This document shows, piece by piece, positions 32,497-44,300 of a DNA stretch of 64,000 nt (positions within the stretch are counted from its first letter, which is position 1; each line of letters starts with the position of its first letter). The translations under genes and the position numbers were made by a program. The notes beneath the pieces were generated by a model. The model was not told where the DNA came from and did no database searches. It saw only the letters and a list, made by a program, of their open reading frames with translations. The stretch lies in the NCBI RefSeq assembly GCF_035083965.1, contig NC_089723.1:2914001-2978000 (forward strand). The letters are read 5' to 3'. Origin of the DNA: Branchiostoma lanceolatum. Taxonomy: Eukaryota > Chordata > Leptocardii > Amphioxiformes > Branchiostomatidae.

Positions 32497-35400
32497 ATGA
32501 CGAGGAGTAAATCACCCCAAGAGAAAGAGAAGTGTAAGATAAGCGCGTGGTTCACCGTGTCTCTGTCTCTGGCCGCCTGTTGTCTGGTGGCCCTTATTGT
32601 TCTTGGTGTCGTCATTGTTCAACCAGTCGTGGAGACGGACTCACTGTCGTTCCAGGAGGCCAACTGCACCACCGTCAATAGTTACTTCACCGGTGAGTCG
32701 TTTCTATCGTCTTCTTGGATTGCTGCTGAATTCTTCTGTTTTCTTGTAACTACTGCTTGGGACTCCTGTTATAAGAAGCAAATGACCTAAAATAACAATT
32801 AAATTAGGCCTTTGTGACCACATGTTAGTGTCACAGTTCTTTCGAACCTCTCCCTCTCTCTCTCTCTCCCTCTCTATCTATCTATCTTTTATTCTATCTA
32901 TCTATCTATCTATATATCTATCTATCTCTATATCTCCTACTGTAATGCACAAGGGCAATGTTCTTTTAACCGGCTTTATAGCTTCATCATCATTCTGCAA
33001 CCATGAGAATAGGTACTCAACTTACAATCCGTGGCACCCACCTATGTATGAGTGAACTTCTGCCCTTAAAAGAACCCAACACGCTTATCCAGCAGACTTG
33101 GGGTGACCCGGTTTGCTTGGCTAAAAACTCGAGCCGTAGCAAATCATGCTTCGCTAAAACATATCTGTATAACATACAAATGAGCTAAAATTACATTCCA
33201 ATCGGGCCTTTGTAACCACTTGTCGATGCCAGAGTTCTTTCAACCCCCCCCCCTCTCTCTTTCCTACTGTAGTGTTGAAAGGACGATATACTTTTAACTG
33301 GCTTTACAGCTTCATCGCCATTTTACAACCGTGCGAATAGCTAGGTGCCGCAACTAACAAACACGATAACTGGAGAGTGCCTGGATAGATTGTAGACTAT
33401 CGGGTCGGTGGGTAAGTCTTTGGGAGACCTCGAGATGATTAGAAATGCATATTTCCATCGACAGGAGAGAAACCATCGTGCAGCTGCGGGAAGTGCTGCA
33501 GCTCGTGGTACCCTTGTAATCGGTACATGGTGCGGTACGTCCCGGTGTCTATTTGTTACCGGACCCCGTGTTGATTTTAAGTCCCGAGTTAAAATGATTC
33601 GGGTTCCCGGCCGGGCCCCAAAACAGACCGGCAGCCGCAGTGTGTCTCACAGGGCCACGTTGTCATGCCCAAAAAGTGCTTACACACCCCGTCAACAACC
33701 CGGCGGGGCCCCTTTTTCCATTAGAACCAAAGTATTAGTTGAATGCCCGTCTGTCAAAACTAACAAATTGTGACCCATTTTTTCCATCGACAGGGGAGAA
33801 ACCATCGTGCAGCTGCGGGAAGTACTGCAGCTCGTGGTACCCGTGTCACCGGTACTTGGTGCGGTATGTCCCGGCGGCGGGAGGGAACGGCACTGCGCGG
33901 GACGCTGTCATGTTCGACACCGAGGGCGGTCTCAACAAGGGCCGCACGGCGGGAGAGGTAGATGTGCTCATTTTTGTTATTTACAGGCAACTACAATGTG
34001 CCCAAGAGGACCACTCATGGAACCGGTCTATTTATTCACATATGAAAAATGGAGATATTGTTTCGGCTGTGTCCGTCTGTCCGTCTGTCTGTCTCATAAT
34101 TTCAGTGAAACATCAAAACAGAGAATAACATTCTTTTTACACAACCAGTAAATCTAACCTGCTGATGTTTTGGTGTCTGTCAGACACCTTTTTCAGAGCT
34201 TCTGACAGGAGTACTGCTTCTCACCGCTATAAGTAGCCGAAGTAGGTGGCGCTTTTGCGGCGAGAACACAATATCAAACTCCAGTCAGAAGCTCATAAAC
34301 GCCAGCAGGTGAGATTTACTGGTTGTTTAAAAAGAATCTCCGATTACTTATGTTCTACCAACCTTATGAAGTTATTTTCGGCATCAAAACGGATATTCAG
34401 AGAAAAAATCAGCTATAATTTCAACGCAAGGAAACAATAGCTTGTGTGCTATTGTAAATGAGCGTATAGTATTCCGACTTATTTCTTTTTGTCCCTAGGA
34501 CCTACAGTGCGCAACAAGACCCTGCAACAATTACGACCACGGAGACTCAGAGTTGACTCGTTTCAACACCACCTACGGCGAAGGCCAAATATACACCTGT
34601 CTGTACAACCCGAACGACCCTGGCGTAAGTATTACATACATGTCAGGCCACAGGATCGTAATCAAGCTTCCTATCTTAATACATAGTAATCATGTAAGAA
34701 ACAGGCTGTCAAAAGTCACCTACCTGAATTTTATAATTAGTCCATGAAAAACATGCATTGGCAGGGCTGTCAGGCAACTTTCTAATCGGCACAACCCCTA
34801 CGAATCCGGTCTTGTTTACAAAAATTGACCTTTGAACCCCTTCTCCACCTGATAATCACACAAAAACAGCAAACTTTGCAGGCCTACAGACACCACAAAC
34901 ATGGATGAAAGTCTGATTTTTCAACTTAATAAGAAGGTTGAAACCCTTACCTGTAAAATCCTGCTCCAAAATATCAACATATCCCGAAAAAGCCCCTTTA
35001 CAGCTACCTTTACCAAGGGTACCAAACCTATTTCCTAGGGCCTAGAAGAACACACGTCATTTCTATTCAGTGACAAACCGTTAGTACTCATTACAAACAA
35101 CTGGATATGATTTTGAAAAAGGCCAGACGTTTCAAATAGACCTCACTACTTTTCGTTGATGACACTGAGCAAGATTTGTCAATAAGCAGGTTTTTAACCA
35201 CGAACTATGAATTGATATACAAATAACCTAACGACAACTCTTATGCTTGGGTCACATACATTTCCAATCCGGGGCCCGGCCGGGCAGTCTTTGGGAACGA
35301 AAAGTATGATATAAAGGACAACAAAATGTACCAAGATCATTTAAGAGCATAGCTTGTGCATATTTATTGACATATACTTTAATTTTTCGTCTCCGCGAAC

Positions 35401-36032
35401 AGCCCGGCCGGGCCCCGATTCGGAAATGTGACCCTACCATTACTCAGTATGACTTACGAAAAGTAGTGGATGCTACATGCAACATATGACCGTTTCCAAA
35501 ATCATATCCAGTTGCTTGAGTAACGTTATATTTGGCGTATCTTATTACCTGGATGTTTAACCTTCATCGACTTTTCAGTATTCATTTGTTACTGAAAATG
35601 CATTTAAGTTCGCGTGGTTGAAATTTCGCGTTAGGGAGAAAATCGGGTGTTCTTATGGTTGTTTTAAGTTCGCGCTTGAATTGATAAATAGACAAGGGGT
35701 ATGAGGGCAAAACAATTCGCGGTGGTTTTAAGTTCGCGGCAAAGACCTAAGCGCGAAAACCACGAACATAACGCCACTCCGAACATTTCTGCATTTACGG
35801 TATTTTTTTCACCTTTCAGTTTGTCATACTGACCAGACTGTTCACATGGAACGCCGTGTTTCACTCCATGCTCTGGCCGAGTATCGGGTCCGTCATCTTC
35901 TCAGCCCTCACGGTGTACTGGGGTCTCCGGTGCAAGAAGGCCAGCGGTACTGGTCCCGACTCCTCTATAACGGTAGTGTCCAAAAACGACCGACCGCCAC
36001 CATATGACGGCGGCTTTATTTACAATAACTGA
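32497..36032 (+). CDS. BK channel beta-subunit-like protein (KCNMB family)
   Basis: Four exons, phases consistent, 232 residues: 32497-32692, 33794-33957, 34499-34624, 35820-36032 (TGA). Topology: short cytoplasmic N-terminus, helix 1 (about residues 18-41), a Cys-rich extracellular loop, helix 2 (about 180-200, SMLWPSIGSVIFSALTVYWG), short tail. KCNMB hallmarks seen: EANCT just after helix 1, a spaced Cys set (CSC, C, YPCHRY), QC....CNNY, YTCLYNP, and the pre-helix LWP. NGT, NTT and NCT are possible glycosylation sites. Such subunits tune Ca2+-gated Slo1 channels. The tail ends with RPPPYDGGFIYNN, which contains a PPxY motif that can bind WW domains of Nedd4-type ligases. Start chosen as the third of three tandem ATG exons because only this copy continues in frame to a donor. 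Confidence 0.88.
32985..33150 (-). repeat. Dispersed element, copy 2
   Basis: Reverse-complement counterpart of 24225-24410 (shared words gctacggctcg, agccaagcaaaccgggtcacccc, ttgggttctttta). Lies in intron 1 of the BK beta-like gene. Confidence 0.65.
33465..33550 (+). pseudogene. Partial duplicate of exon 2, BK beta-like gene
   Basis: Preceded by atttccatcgacag as is the real exon 2 (33794). It reads EKPSCSCGKCCSSWYPC then NRYMVRYVP, differing from the functional exon at a few residues (one adds a Cys), then departs from homology without a donor. About 330 bases upstream of the functional exon. Confidence 0.8.
34634..35040 (+). mobile_element. Dispersed repeat of about 0.4 kb, copy 1
   Basis: Matches 53925-54385 closely in the same orientation (ccacaggatcgtaatcaagc, tgtcaaaagtcac, ttgacctttga, gcctacagacaccacaaaca, agcccctttacagctac). 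This copy lies in intron 3 of the BK beta-like gene, the other in intron 1 of a receptor gene. No long ORF; a non-autonomous element. Confidence 0.8.
35243..35440. mobile_element. MITE, GGGGCCCGGCCGGG-ended family, copy 3
   Basis: About 200 bp with ends tatgcttgggtcacat... and ...atgtgaccctaccatta and ggggcccggccggg inside each end. Lies in intron 3 of the BK beta-like gene. Confidence 0.85.
35585..35800. repeat. TTCGCGGTGGTTTTAAG-type dispersed repeat
   Basis: Repeated words ttaagttcgcg and ggtggttttaag. Related sequence occurs at about 48047-48190, 51905-52100 and 63735-63785, so it is an interspersed family in this genome. It ends about 20 bases before the acceptor of the last exon of the BK beta-like gene. 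Confidence 0.6.
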
Positions 36033-36105
36033 GTTACTATTGACGAACTTTACTATTGACATAACAGAAAGAGGCTGTTGCCTATGAGTTCTGTTTCTAA
36101 ACAAC

Positions 36106-36111
36106 AATAAA
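36106..36111 (+). terminator. Poly(A) signal of BK beta-like gene
   Basis: AATAAA 74 bases after the TGA stop; another AATAAA lies near 36363. Confidence 0.5.
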
Positions 36112-36443
36112 ATGAATATCCAGAACCGATGTGGGCGCACGCTCCAAACCCTTACTACTAGAAAAGAAACTCTGCGTTCAAACGACAAACGGCATGCAAG
36201 GCTATGATTTTTCTATGATGTTTAGAAACATTGTATTTTAACTAGTGATGTGTATATTGTCATTGTCTTTGTATTTGTCTGTACCAATATGTTGACTCTC
36301 TAATATCAGCTACGCTGCATCGAAAGTCAGTGTAATGTATTGTGACATTTGCCAAGAAAAAGAATAAACGAATGGCATAGCGAAGATTGTTTTCATGACG
36401 GGAACCAACTAACAGAATAATCACTACGGTTTGGTAACTATGT

Positions 36444-36658
36444 GAGGGCCTGCATGCCCCTTTTACGTAGAGCGTAATCGGCCGTTTTAATTTGACATAG
36501 AGTGTTGCTGACCACTCCATAATTTAGCGTAGAGAGTAGGGAGGCTTTTCTGAATTTAGAGTAGAGCGTAGGGAGGCTTTCTGAATTTAGCGTATTGCGT
36601 AGCCGGCCCTCCGAATTTAGCGTAGAGCGTTGTCGGGACCCCCCATGCAGGCCCTCCT
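36444..36658. mobile_element. AGGGCCTGCATG-ended MITE, copy 1
   Basis: Inverted ends agggcctgcatg / catgcaggccct, with internal degenerate repeats of gaatttagcgtagagcgt. A second copy is at 48746-48966. This copy lies about 280 bases outside the left arm of the inverted duplication. Confidence 0.8.
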
Positions 36659-37424
36659 AACCAGTGCAATCATAACTACGGCGTGTATACCACTGGGTAA
36701 ATTTACCACGATTCTGCAGAAACAATAAACACCAAGCGCGGTAGCAATACCATACTTATTATATATTGATGGGCAAAGATCTATTGTCAGCCGCCCTGAC
36801 TTGGCTTGAATCCAGTGCGGACATGAATCTTTGTATCTGAGTCACAATCCTAGTAAACGCCGTAAAGCGTCTTTTATCCACAGTAAGTGGTATCAATTTA
36901 CAGGTACTTTGATTGTTGCGGTCCCCAAAATCAGGCTGACTGCCTTTGCCTTTAACATTTATTACTTTGTATTGCAATGCCATAAATAATGAATACCAAA
37001 TTACCAGCTTTTAAATGTACCCGAATATGCTCTCCCCACAATCGGATTGACTTAATTTTCTGCTACATTTTGCTCTTACCTTGCCTGTTGTTGTATGGCT
37101 ATTACCATCACTGTGAGGTTTGGTACATTGAGAGTAACCAAATGTCGATCAAACTTTCTGGTGGTGAATTACGAAATTCGTCAACACTTTCATGTTAGAG
37201 TTGTTACTTTTATTTTTTACATAATTAAAAACATATTCCCAGTATTAGCCAGTAGGTTGTATCATGTCGTATGTATCACTGACTCAGAGGTATATATTGT
37301 TATGAATAGTGAATAGCACATGGTCGATTGCCATATCATAATTCAACCTGCTTTATCATTACGCACATCCGCCAATAGCTCGTGTACTGGTATGATAATT
37401 GAGCTCCAGCTTCATGATTACCAA

Positions 37425-37737
37425 TTAAGTGTTTGTGCTAACGTAATTATGACGTAAGTATTGTCCGCCATGTTGGATGATTAACACTAAAGTGTTTGTG
37501 CTCACGTGGTTATGACGTAGATATTGTGCGCCATGTTGGGTGATTGACACTTAAGTGTTTGTGCTCACGTGATTATGACGTAGGTATTGTTCGCCATGTT
37601 GGTGATTAACATTTGAGCTTTTGCGCTCACGTACTTATGACGTAAGCATTACCCGCCATGTTGGGTGATTAACACTTACGCGTTTGTGCTCACGTGATTA
37701 TGACGTAGGTATTGTCCACCATGTTGGGTGATTAAAC
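37425..37737 (+). repeat. Five 62-bp repeats bearing E-box/CRE/YY1-like sites
   Basis: Five tandem units of the form agtgtttgtgctcacgtg + attatgacgtaggtattg + tccgccatgttgg. Most units hold CACGTG (E-box) or a one-base variant, TGACGTA (CRE half-site like) and GCCATGTTGG (YY1-like). The right arm has only one comparable unit near 60915-60975, so the array expanded after the inverted duplication. It lies downstream of the minus-strand receptor gene. Confidence 0.88.
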
Positions 37738-37959
37738 TAAGAAGTTGTCAGGAAAAATTTGTATATGTAACTACAGTCACGCAATCTGACATTATACACA
37801 TGTACAAATGTATAGGTTTCATTCTTTAATAATCCATCATGGCGGACATGTACCTACGTCATAATAACGTGAGCACAAACCCCCTACAATTATGACGTCA
37901 CCGTGAGACCCACCGTGCTGGTGATTCTAGATCTGTATCAGATTCAGGTACCTCATACC

Positions 37960-38290
37960 AGTCGAGTAGAACATAACAGGAAACCGACTTCACAGCCGGC
38001 AGGCCTTTTACAGCTCCGTCGATAGAGTTCGCTAAACGCCACATTCAAATGTATGTGTCAACGTACATTCGGAAGTTTGGAAGGATCCTTGAACAAAATT
38101 TAAAGGCATCTACACGTTCCTCTGTACTAGTCGAGTAGAACATAACAGGAAACCGACTTCACAGCCCTTTACAGCTCCGTCGATAGAGTTCGTTAAACGT
38201 CAAATAACAGTCAACGTACATTCGGAAGTAGGGACGAATCCTTGTACAAAACTCAAAGGCTTCTACGCGTCTCTCTCTGGTTCTCTCAAC
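37960..38290. repeat. Tandem pair in 3' flank of receptor gene (left)
   Basis: Two copies of a unit starting agtcgagtagaacataacag and including ctccgtcgatagagttcg and acgtacattcggaag (at about 37965 and 38127). The same pair is present in the right arm at about 60290-60690, so it predates the inverted duplication. Confidence 0.8.
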
Positions 38291-38344
38291 GCGTCGAACG
38301 CTTTGTCTACGAGCTGAGATCCCGGGAAACATTGATTTTCCCGC

Positions 38345-41300
38345 TCAGACGTTTGTGTCGTCATCACGCTGCCCAGCTGAGTTTCCCGAAGGTGCTGCAC
38401 CGGTCTTCTTCTGTGGGGACTGGAGGAAAATAGACGAAGGGAAGGGGAAACAGTTTTGTCAAGGTACCGCCTCTAACTATTTATACAGATTACATGCTCT
38501 AATCTCCAACCAGATGCTTTGTTGGAAGATCGTTACATTTTTTGACACGCGCCTATGTTTGGACGTGCCTTGTGGCTCTCCGAAGATTTTGGCAGCTTGA
38601 AAACGATGTGATCTTCTAATCCAACATCTGCTAGAGATCAAGCATGCCCTTTTATACCAGATTACATCATGATAATCAAAGAAATACTATGAGTTCGATG
38701 GATGATGAAAACAGTTTAAAAACTTCCATTTAATTACGACTGTCATCAATTGTGAGTATAGCTGCTCACCAGCTGCACATAAACGAAGAAGGGGACATAA
38801 AATAACTCCGCTAATTTTGTATTTTGCATGAATTTGTATGAAAAGCGACCATCGATCATTTACGAAGACATTCTTGCCTTCAACTAAAACACCCGAAAGC
38901 TCCAAAAGTTACCTTAGACGTGCGCTGGTCCCATTTCACTTCGATTCCCATGATGCACAGCGCCAAGATGGCGGCCACCACGAGTTCGATGAAGATGGGC
39001 ATGATGTCCCAGTGGTCCAGCGGCTTAGAAGGGGCGTGGCGCACCTCGGGAGGGCTGTCGGACCGAGGGCACTCCCCACTGTCCTGTTGACATGGTAATC
39101 AAACATAAACCGTGAAGGCACAAACAAAAAGACATAATTACTGAACGAAAGTTAGACTGCAATAGCCAGCACAATAATTGGACCTACCCAAAGAAAGACA
39201 TTTTTTTTTTCAACCTTTATTTAACCTTGAAAGTATGTACAACATACACTCTTCGGCCGTGGCCGTTTTTCAAGAGTTCAAGGGAGGAGGTCAGGGGTCC
39301 TTTCAACGTACCATCGTATAATAGAAACATAAATTGTTATACAAAAATAACGTAACAATCAGTATTCCATAATCATATTCGGTATATAAAGATAAGTCGA
39401 CTATATAACATCATTTCCCTATTCGGTAATAATACTCAGTTCGTAGTTACTCGACGCAACATATTCTTAAATGTTGCAACTGAAGGCGCCGTTCTCAAGT
39501 TTGGTGTCAGACTGTTCCATAGAGTTGTACCTGAGTAGGAGATAGATCTTCTATATACTTCTCTACGGACCATTGGTACATACAGTAGGTTAGACTCGCT
39601 TTGTCGTGTTGTTCTAGTTGCCCTATCTCTACAGTACGTGAACATATGTCTCATGTAGGCTGGTAACAGGTTATTAAGAGCCTTATATGTCAGTAAAGCC
39701 TTCTGGTGCCTGTGTATAGATTTGATGTTCTTCCAGCCAAGTCGTGTCAGTACTTCAGCTGATGGTGTTCTGTACGGAGCTCTCAGTAGCAGCTTCCCGG
39801 CTCTGTTCTGCATTCGTTGAAGTTTTTGTAAGTCTTGCTCAGGTGCCGTGTCCCAGACAGTACTTGCATATGTAATGTATGGTAGACATATAGTGTTGTA
39901 TAGAGTACGAAGTGCTGACGTAGGTACAAATTGACTGACATGCTTCATGATACTTATCGACCGTCTTAATTTACCAAGTACATCTTTGACATGACCTTTC
40001 CAGTTCAGATGGTTGTCAATGTAAATACCTAAGTACTTATACATGTTACAGAAAGCTATGAGTTGACCATTTATAGTCACCCTAGGGTTGTTACAGTTTC
40101 TTAGCCTTTTGTCCGTACCCAGTAGCATGCACTTGCATTTCCCTTCATTCATGGAAAGAGAATTCACGGCGAACCATTGAGACAACCTTTCAAGATCGGT
40201 TTGAAGGGCGGTCTCAATGTTCCCAACATCCTTGCTGCTGAAGTGAATAACCGTATCGTCGGCATACATTGAAATTTCACAACTTTGGATACAGTTTGGC
40301 ATGTCATTTACATAAATACTGAATAACAGTGGCCCTAATATTGAACCTTGGGGTACGCCATACTTCACTGTATGAAAGTCAGACATGGCTCCATTAACTG
40401 CGGTGCAATGCTTTCTACCGGAGAGGTAGGAAGTGAACCAGTCAAGGGGTCCATCCTGAACTCCGTACTTGAACAGTTTTTGCAGAAGGATAGCATGGTC
40501 AAGCGTATCAAACGCCTTTGATAGATCGATAAATACAGCACCTGTAAGCTCTCCAGCGTTCATGGCTCCCAGCCATTTCTCAACTAGTAGATGTGTTGCG
40601 GACTGTGTCGAGTGTTTCGGTCTAAAACCGGATTGAACCTCAGAGAGAATGTTGTTTTCTGTGAGATACCCGTACAGTTGACTATGCACAGCTCTCTCGA
40701 GGATTTTTGAAACGGTTGGTAAAATGCTAACTGGTCTGTAGTTGTTTGGTAGTGATCTATCGCCAGCCTTGTGAATAGGTGTTACCCTCGCATTCTTCCA
40801 GTCCTCTGGAAACTCGTGTGTTGAGAGCGATTTGTTCAGGATGGCTGTTAGAGGGGTTGCGATGATCTCGGCCGCAGCCTTTAAAAGCCTGCTGTTTAGA
40901 TTGTCTAGGCCGGTCGCTTTACTTGAGTTCAGCATTAGGAGCTCCTGTTTGACAAATTCTACAGAAATGGTTTTAAATGAAAAACGAGCGAGCGATCTCT
41001 TCACATATTCCAAGGGGCTTATCGATACCATGGCTGTGTTGATAGATCGCGCTAGCTTCTCAGCCACCGTCCCAAAATAGTGGTTTAGTTTTTTGGCGAT
41101 TTCAGGTGAGGAGCTTGTCTCTCCCGTCTCGTCCTTCATACTTAGGATGCTGCTAGAATTGGATTTACCCAACAGAGACTGGAGGGATTTCCACATAGTC
41201 TTAGTCGAGCCCTGGTTGATTTCTTCAGTGTAATGGTTTCGCTTCCTGGAGGCAACCAGTCTTTTGGTGTGATTTCGCAGATGCCTATAGGTCTCCCAAT

Positions 41301-44300
41301 CCTTCTCGCTCCCCGTTCTTTCGGCCGTATGTCTCGCTTGGTCACGTAAGGACATAATCTCCCGAATGTCTTCTGAGAGCCATGGTGGCAGGTCAGTTCC
41401 CTTTACCTTGAACTTCTTGATGGGGGCATGCATGTTACACACTGTGTCAAACAGAGATTTCCTGTCCTGTACGGAGTCGAAGACGCTGATCGTTGACCAT
41501 GGGACTTTCTCTAGATCAGCTACGAAGTCTTCCTCCCGAAATCTTTTAAAAATCCTTGCGGATATCCACTTTGGGGAGGGTTTTGGCTGTTTCAGACCCC
41601 GATGAGTGTAGACAAAGTGATGGTCACTCAGCCCTCCTTTGTATACTCCGCTGTTGGAGTATTTACTGGGATTCGACGTTAGAATCACGTCAATGAGTGA
41701 CGAGCTGTGTTCAGTTACTCTGGTTGGCTCAGTTATCAGGTTGGTTAAGTCATAGAGGTCGCATAAGAAGTTGAGGTCTTCAGCGGGACCCTTATCGCTG
41801 AGTAAGTTGCAGTTCAAATCTCCCAAGATTGTTGTTTCAAGATTAGTTTCAGAAGCTTTGTCCATGCTTTCTCTAAAGAGATCGAAGAAGTCCGTGTCAT
41901 TGGGAGGTCTATATGCGCAGCATAGGAGTACGTGTTTGGCCTTTGGTGGTGCTAGCTCAACCCACAAGGCCTCCAGTCCATCAACACATAGGTCACTCCT
42001 GTCTTTGAATGCGATGGAGTCCTTGATATAAAAAGCCACACCACCACCATGTCTTGAACCCCTGTCCCTTCTTAGGAGCACATATCCAGGTATTTTAATA
42101 GTATTGTCTGGGAAGTCATCACTCAGGTGAGTTTCTGTTAACCCTATAATGTCTAAATTACTCTCAGCAGCAAGGATTTCTAGGTGTGCATGCTTTGCTG
42201 GGAGACTACGTATATTTTGATGTGACAGCATTAAACCTTTCCTGTGTTGCTTTCTTGGGATATTTTGACCACATGGTATTTGCTCATTAGTAGTGCCCTG
42301 TGAATCACAATTTTCCAGAGAAGCTGGTTGATTTGGCCCATTTGTTGGCCCAGGGTTTGCTATGATATCACCAGACATCAGGAGTAAAGCAAGAGCGCAA
42401 AATTGGAACTTACTACATTTCCTTACTGGTATAGATATATTACAGGCAAGCTTACTACGAGTATATGTCAGTCTGTACAGGGCGTAGTCATAACTAGACA
42501 CTGCCTGTGGTTGCATATGGTTCTCTCCTGTAACAAGGTTCAGCTCTTGTGAGTCCTTGATGACTGGTGAAAAGTGCAAAATCAAAACTGTTACAGCAAC
42601 TACTTTTGCCCATACGGGGCTTTTCCGTTCCAAATGATAACTTAGTTTTGTCATCGTTAAGGCATTTACGACGAGATAATAACATACAAAATTCCTGTGG
42701 GTCACTAGGCACGCTAGAGGGTATTTATATGCAAATAAGGCGGTTGACTAGAGGTACCTTATGGCTTATATGTGTGTCGCTCACTCACAGAACATACCGT
42801 TTTTCTTAACGATTTTGGCCATATAAAGTAACAATTTCACACTAGCGCTTGACTACAGGCACGCACATATGACCGGTAGATCCTACATCTTGTATTTGGA
42901 ACGATCAAGCACTAAGTTGGTACATCATCAATATCGCGTTCAAAATATACACGTATGAATCAAGGCAACAAAATGATGAATAGTTAACAATGACTGAAAC
43001 ACTAAACTTATACAATTCCTTGGCCAGCTAACAAAGTGCAACTTAAATAAATAATAAGAAAGTAAATGAAAGATACTACACCTCCATGTGCGGGGGCATG
43101 CCCTCCCCACTGCTGGCGTCACCAACAGAGGAAAATCGACCAATACTCTGAGAATGTGTCAAGAGTTGAGACTATACTAACAATCTGTTCCTGGAGTTAT
43201 GTTGTTTCAATGTGTGAAACAAATTGACGCAGCTAGTCTTACAAACCGGTGTAATCTACAAATTACAGAACTGGTTGACGCAGCCTGAGAAAGACGATGC
43301 ACCCCGCCATGGTGACCCCTGACCTCTTAATTACGACATAGGTGTTTGAACATAGATTATAGGACGTCAACAACAGACAATTCTTCCGTTGTTTTTCCTA
43401 TCGTTGTTGAACATATAATTTTAATAGCATCACTGAATAACGAGAAATGATAGTGATTGAAATATATATATGAGACAGATTGTTTGTGTGTAAGGTTAGT
43501 AATGGTCTGTACTAATTAGCGTTTTGTATAATTCTAAAGCAGTGGAAATTCCTAAATCTAAAGAATATCCAGGAAAGAAATAAAAGTTCCGTCACACTTA
43601 CAATCATCCATTTCTTGTACAGAAGATACAGCCTGCCGTCCTCCCTCAGCTGCAAGATGGCGCTGTTGATCAGCTCCCTAAGCGGAGAATCCACCTGAAG
43701 CCCGACAGCCTGGTGCCTTGCCGTGAGGCTGACGTCATCGCTGATGACCATCAGATCGCACGGCTTCCGATTGCTGTAGAATAGTGTGGTCGCCGACTCG
43801 GCAATAAAGGCCACTCCTCCCTCGCGGGCTAGCCTCACCCCCTCCTCCGTCGATCGCACTAAGATCGCCCTCTGACTAAGACGTTGGTAGGACGATGGAT
43901 ATGCCTTGAAATAGGCCTCGGTTGCTCCGCCCTCAAAGTAGGCTGGGCGGATGTCGTCGCTTGCCGCCAGATCCCGGAATGTCTGGACGGGGACCATGGG
44001 GGGACCGGCCGCCGGGACGGTGAGGAACCCTACGGTGGCGCCCGTGCACAGGATGAGCGTCCAGACGATGAAGCCGAACCAGAAGACGTAGAGGAAGCGG
44101 CCGGACAGGGATCGGGGCGAGTAGTCCACCCCCTGCCAGCTCATCGCGCTGAAGCAGAGCCACAGGCTGTGCCCGAAGGTGGACAGTCGGCTGGCCTCAC
44201 CAACTTCTGCCGAGTACGCCCGATTCTCGTACGGACTGACCCGAATGATGACGAACATGACGATGCCGACCAGTAAGAACGACGCCATGATCATCAGCCA

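Larger units (their letters stand above)
31975..32695 (+). repeat. 231-bp tandem triplication of first coding exon
   Basis: The block from cctgccatgttttgctgtt to the end of the hydrophobic coding stretch occurs three times at an exact spacing of 231 bases (ctgcc at 31981, 32212, 32443). Each copy keeps tttctctag (acceptor-like), AATAAA just before the ATG, and the ATG itself (32035, 32266, 32497). Copies diverge after gtcgtc: the first two read tttgatacagaatga (stop), the third continues into the gene. The 217-codon minus-strand open frame is antisense to this array. Confidence 0.95.

Noticed and set aside
31962-32615. 217-residue minus-strand ORF with three internal repeats
   Set aside because: It is the antisense of the 231-bp triplicated exon of the BK beta-like gene; the unit length is divisible by three, so it stays open by arithmetic.
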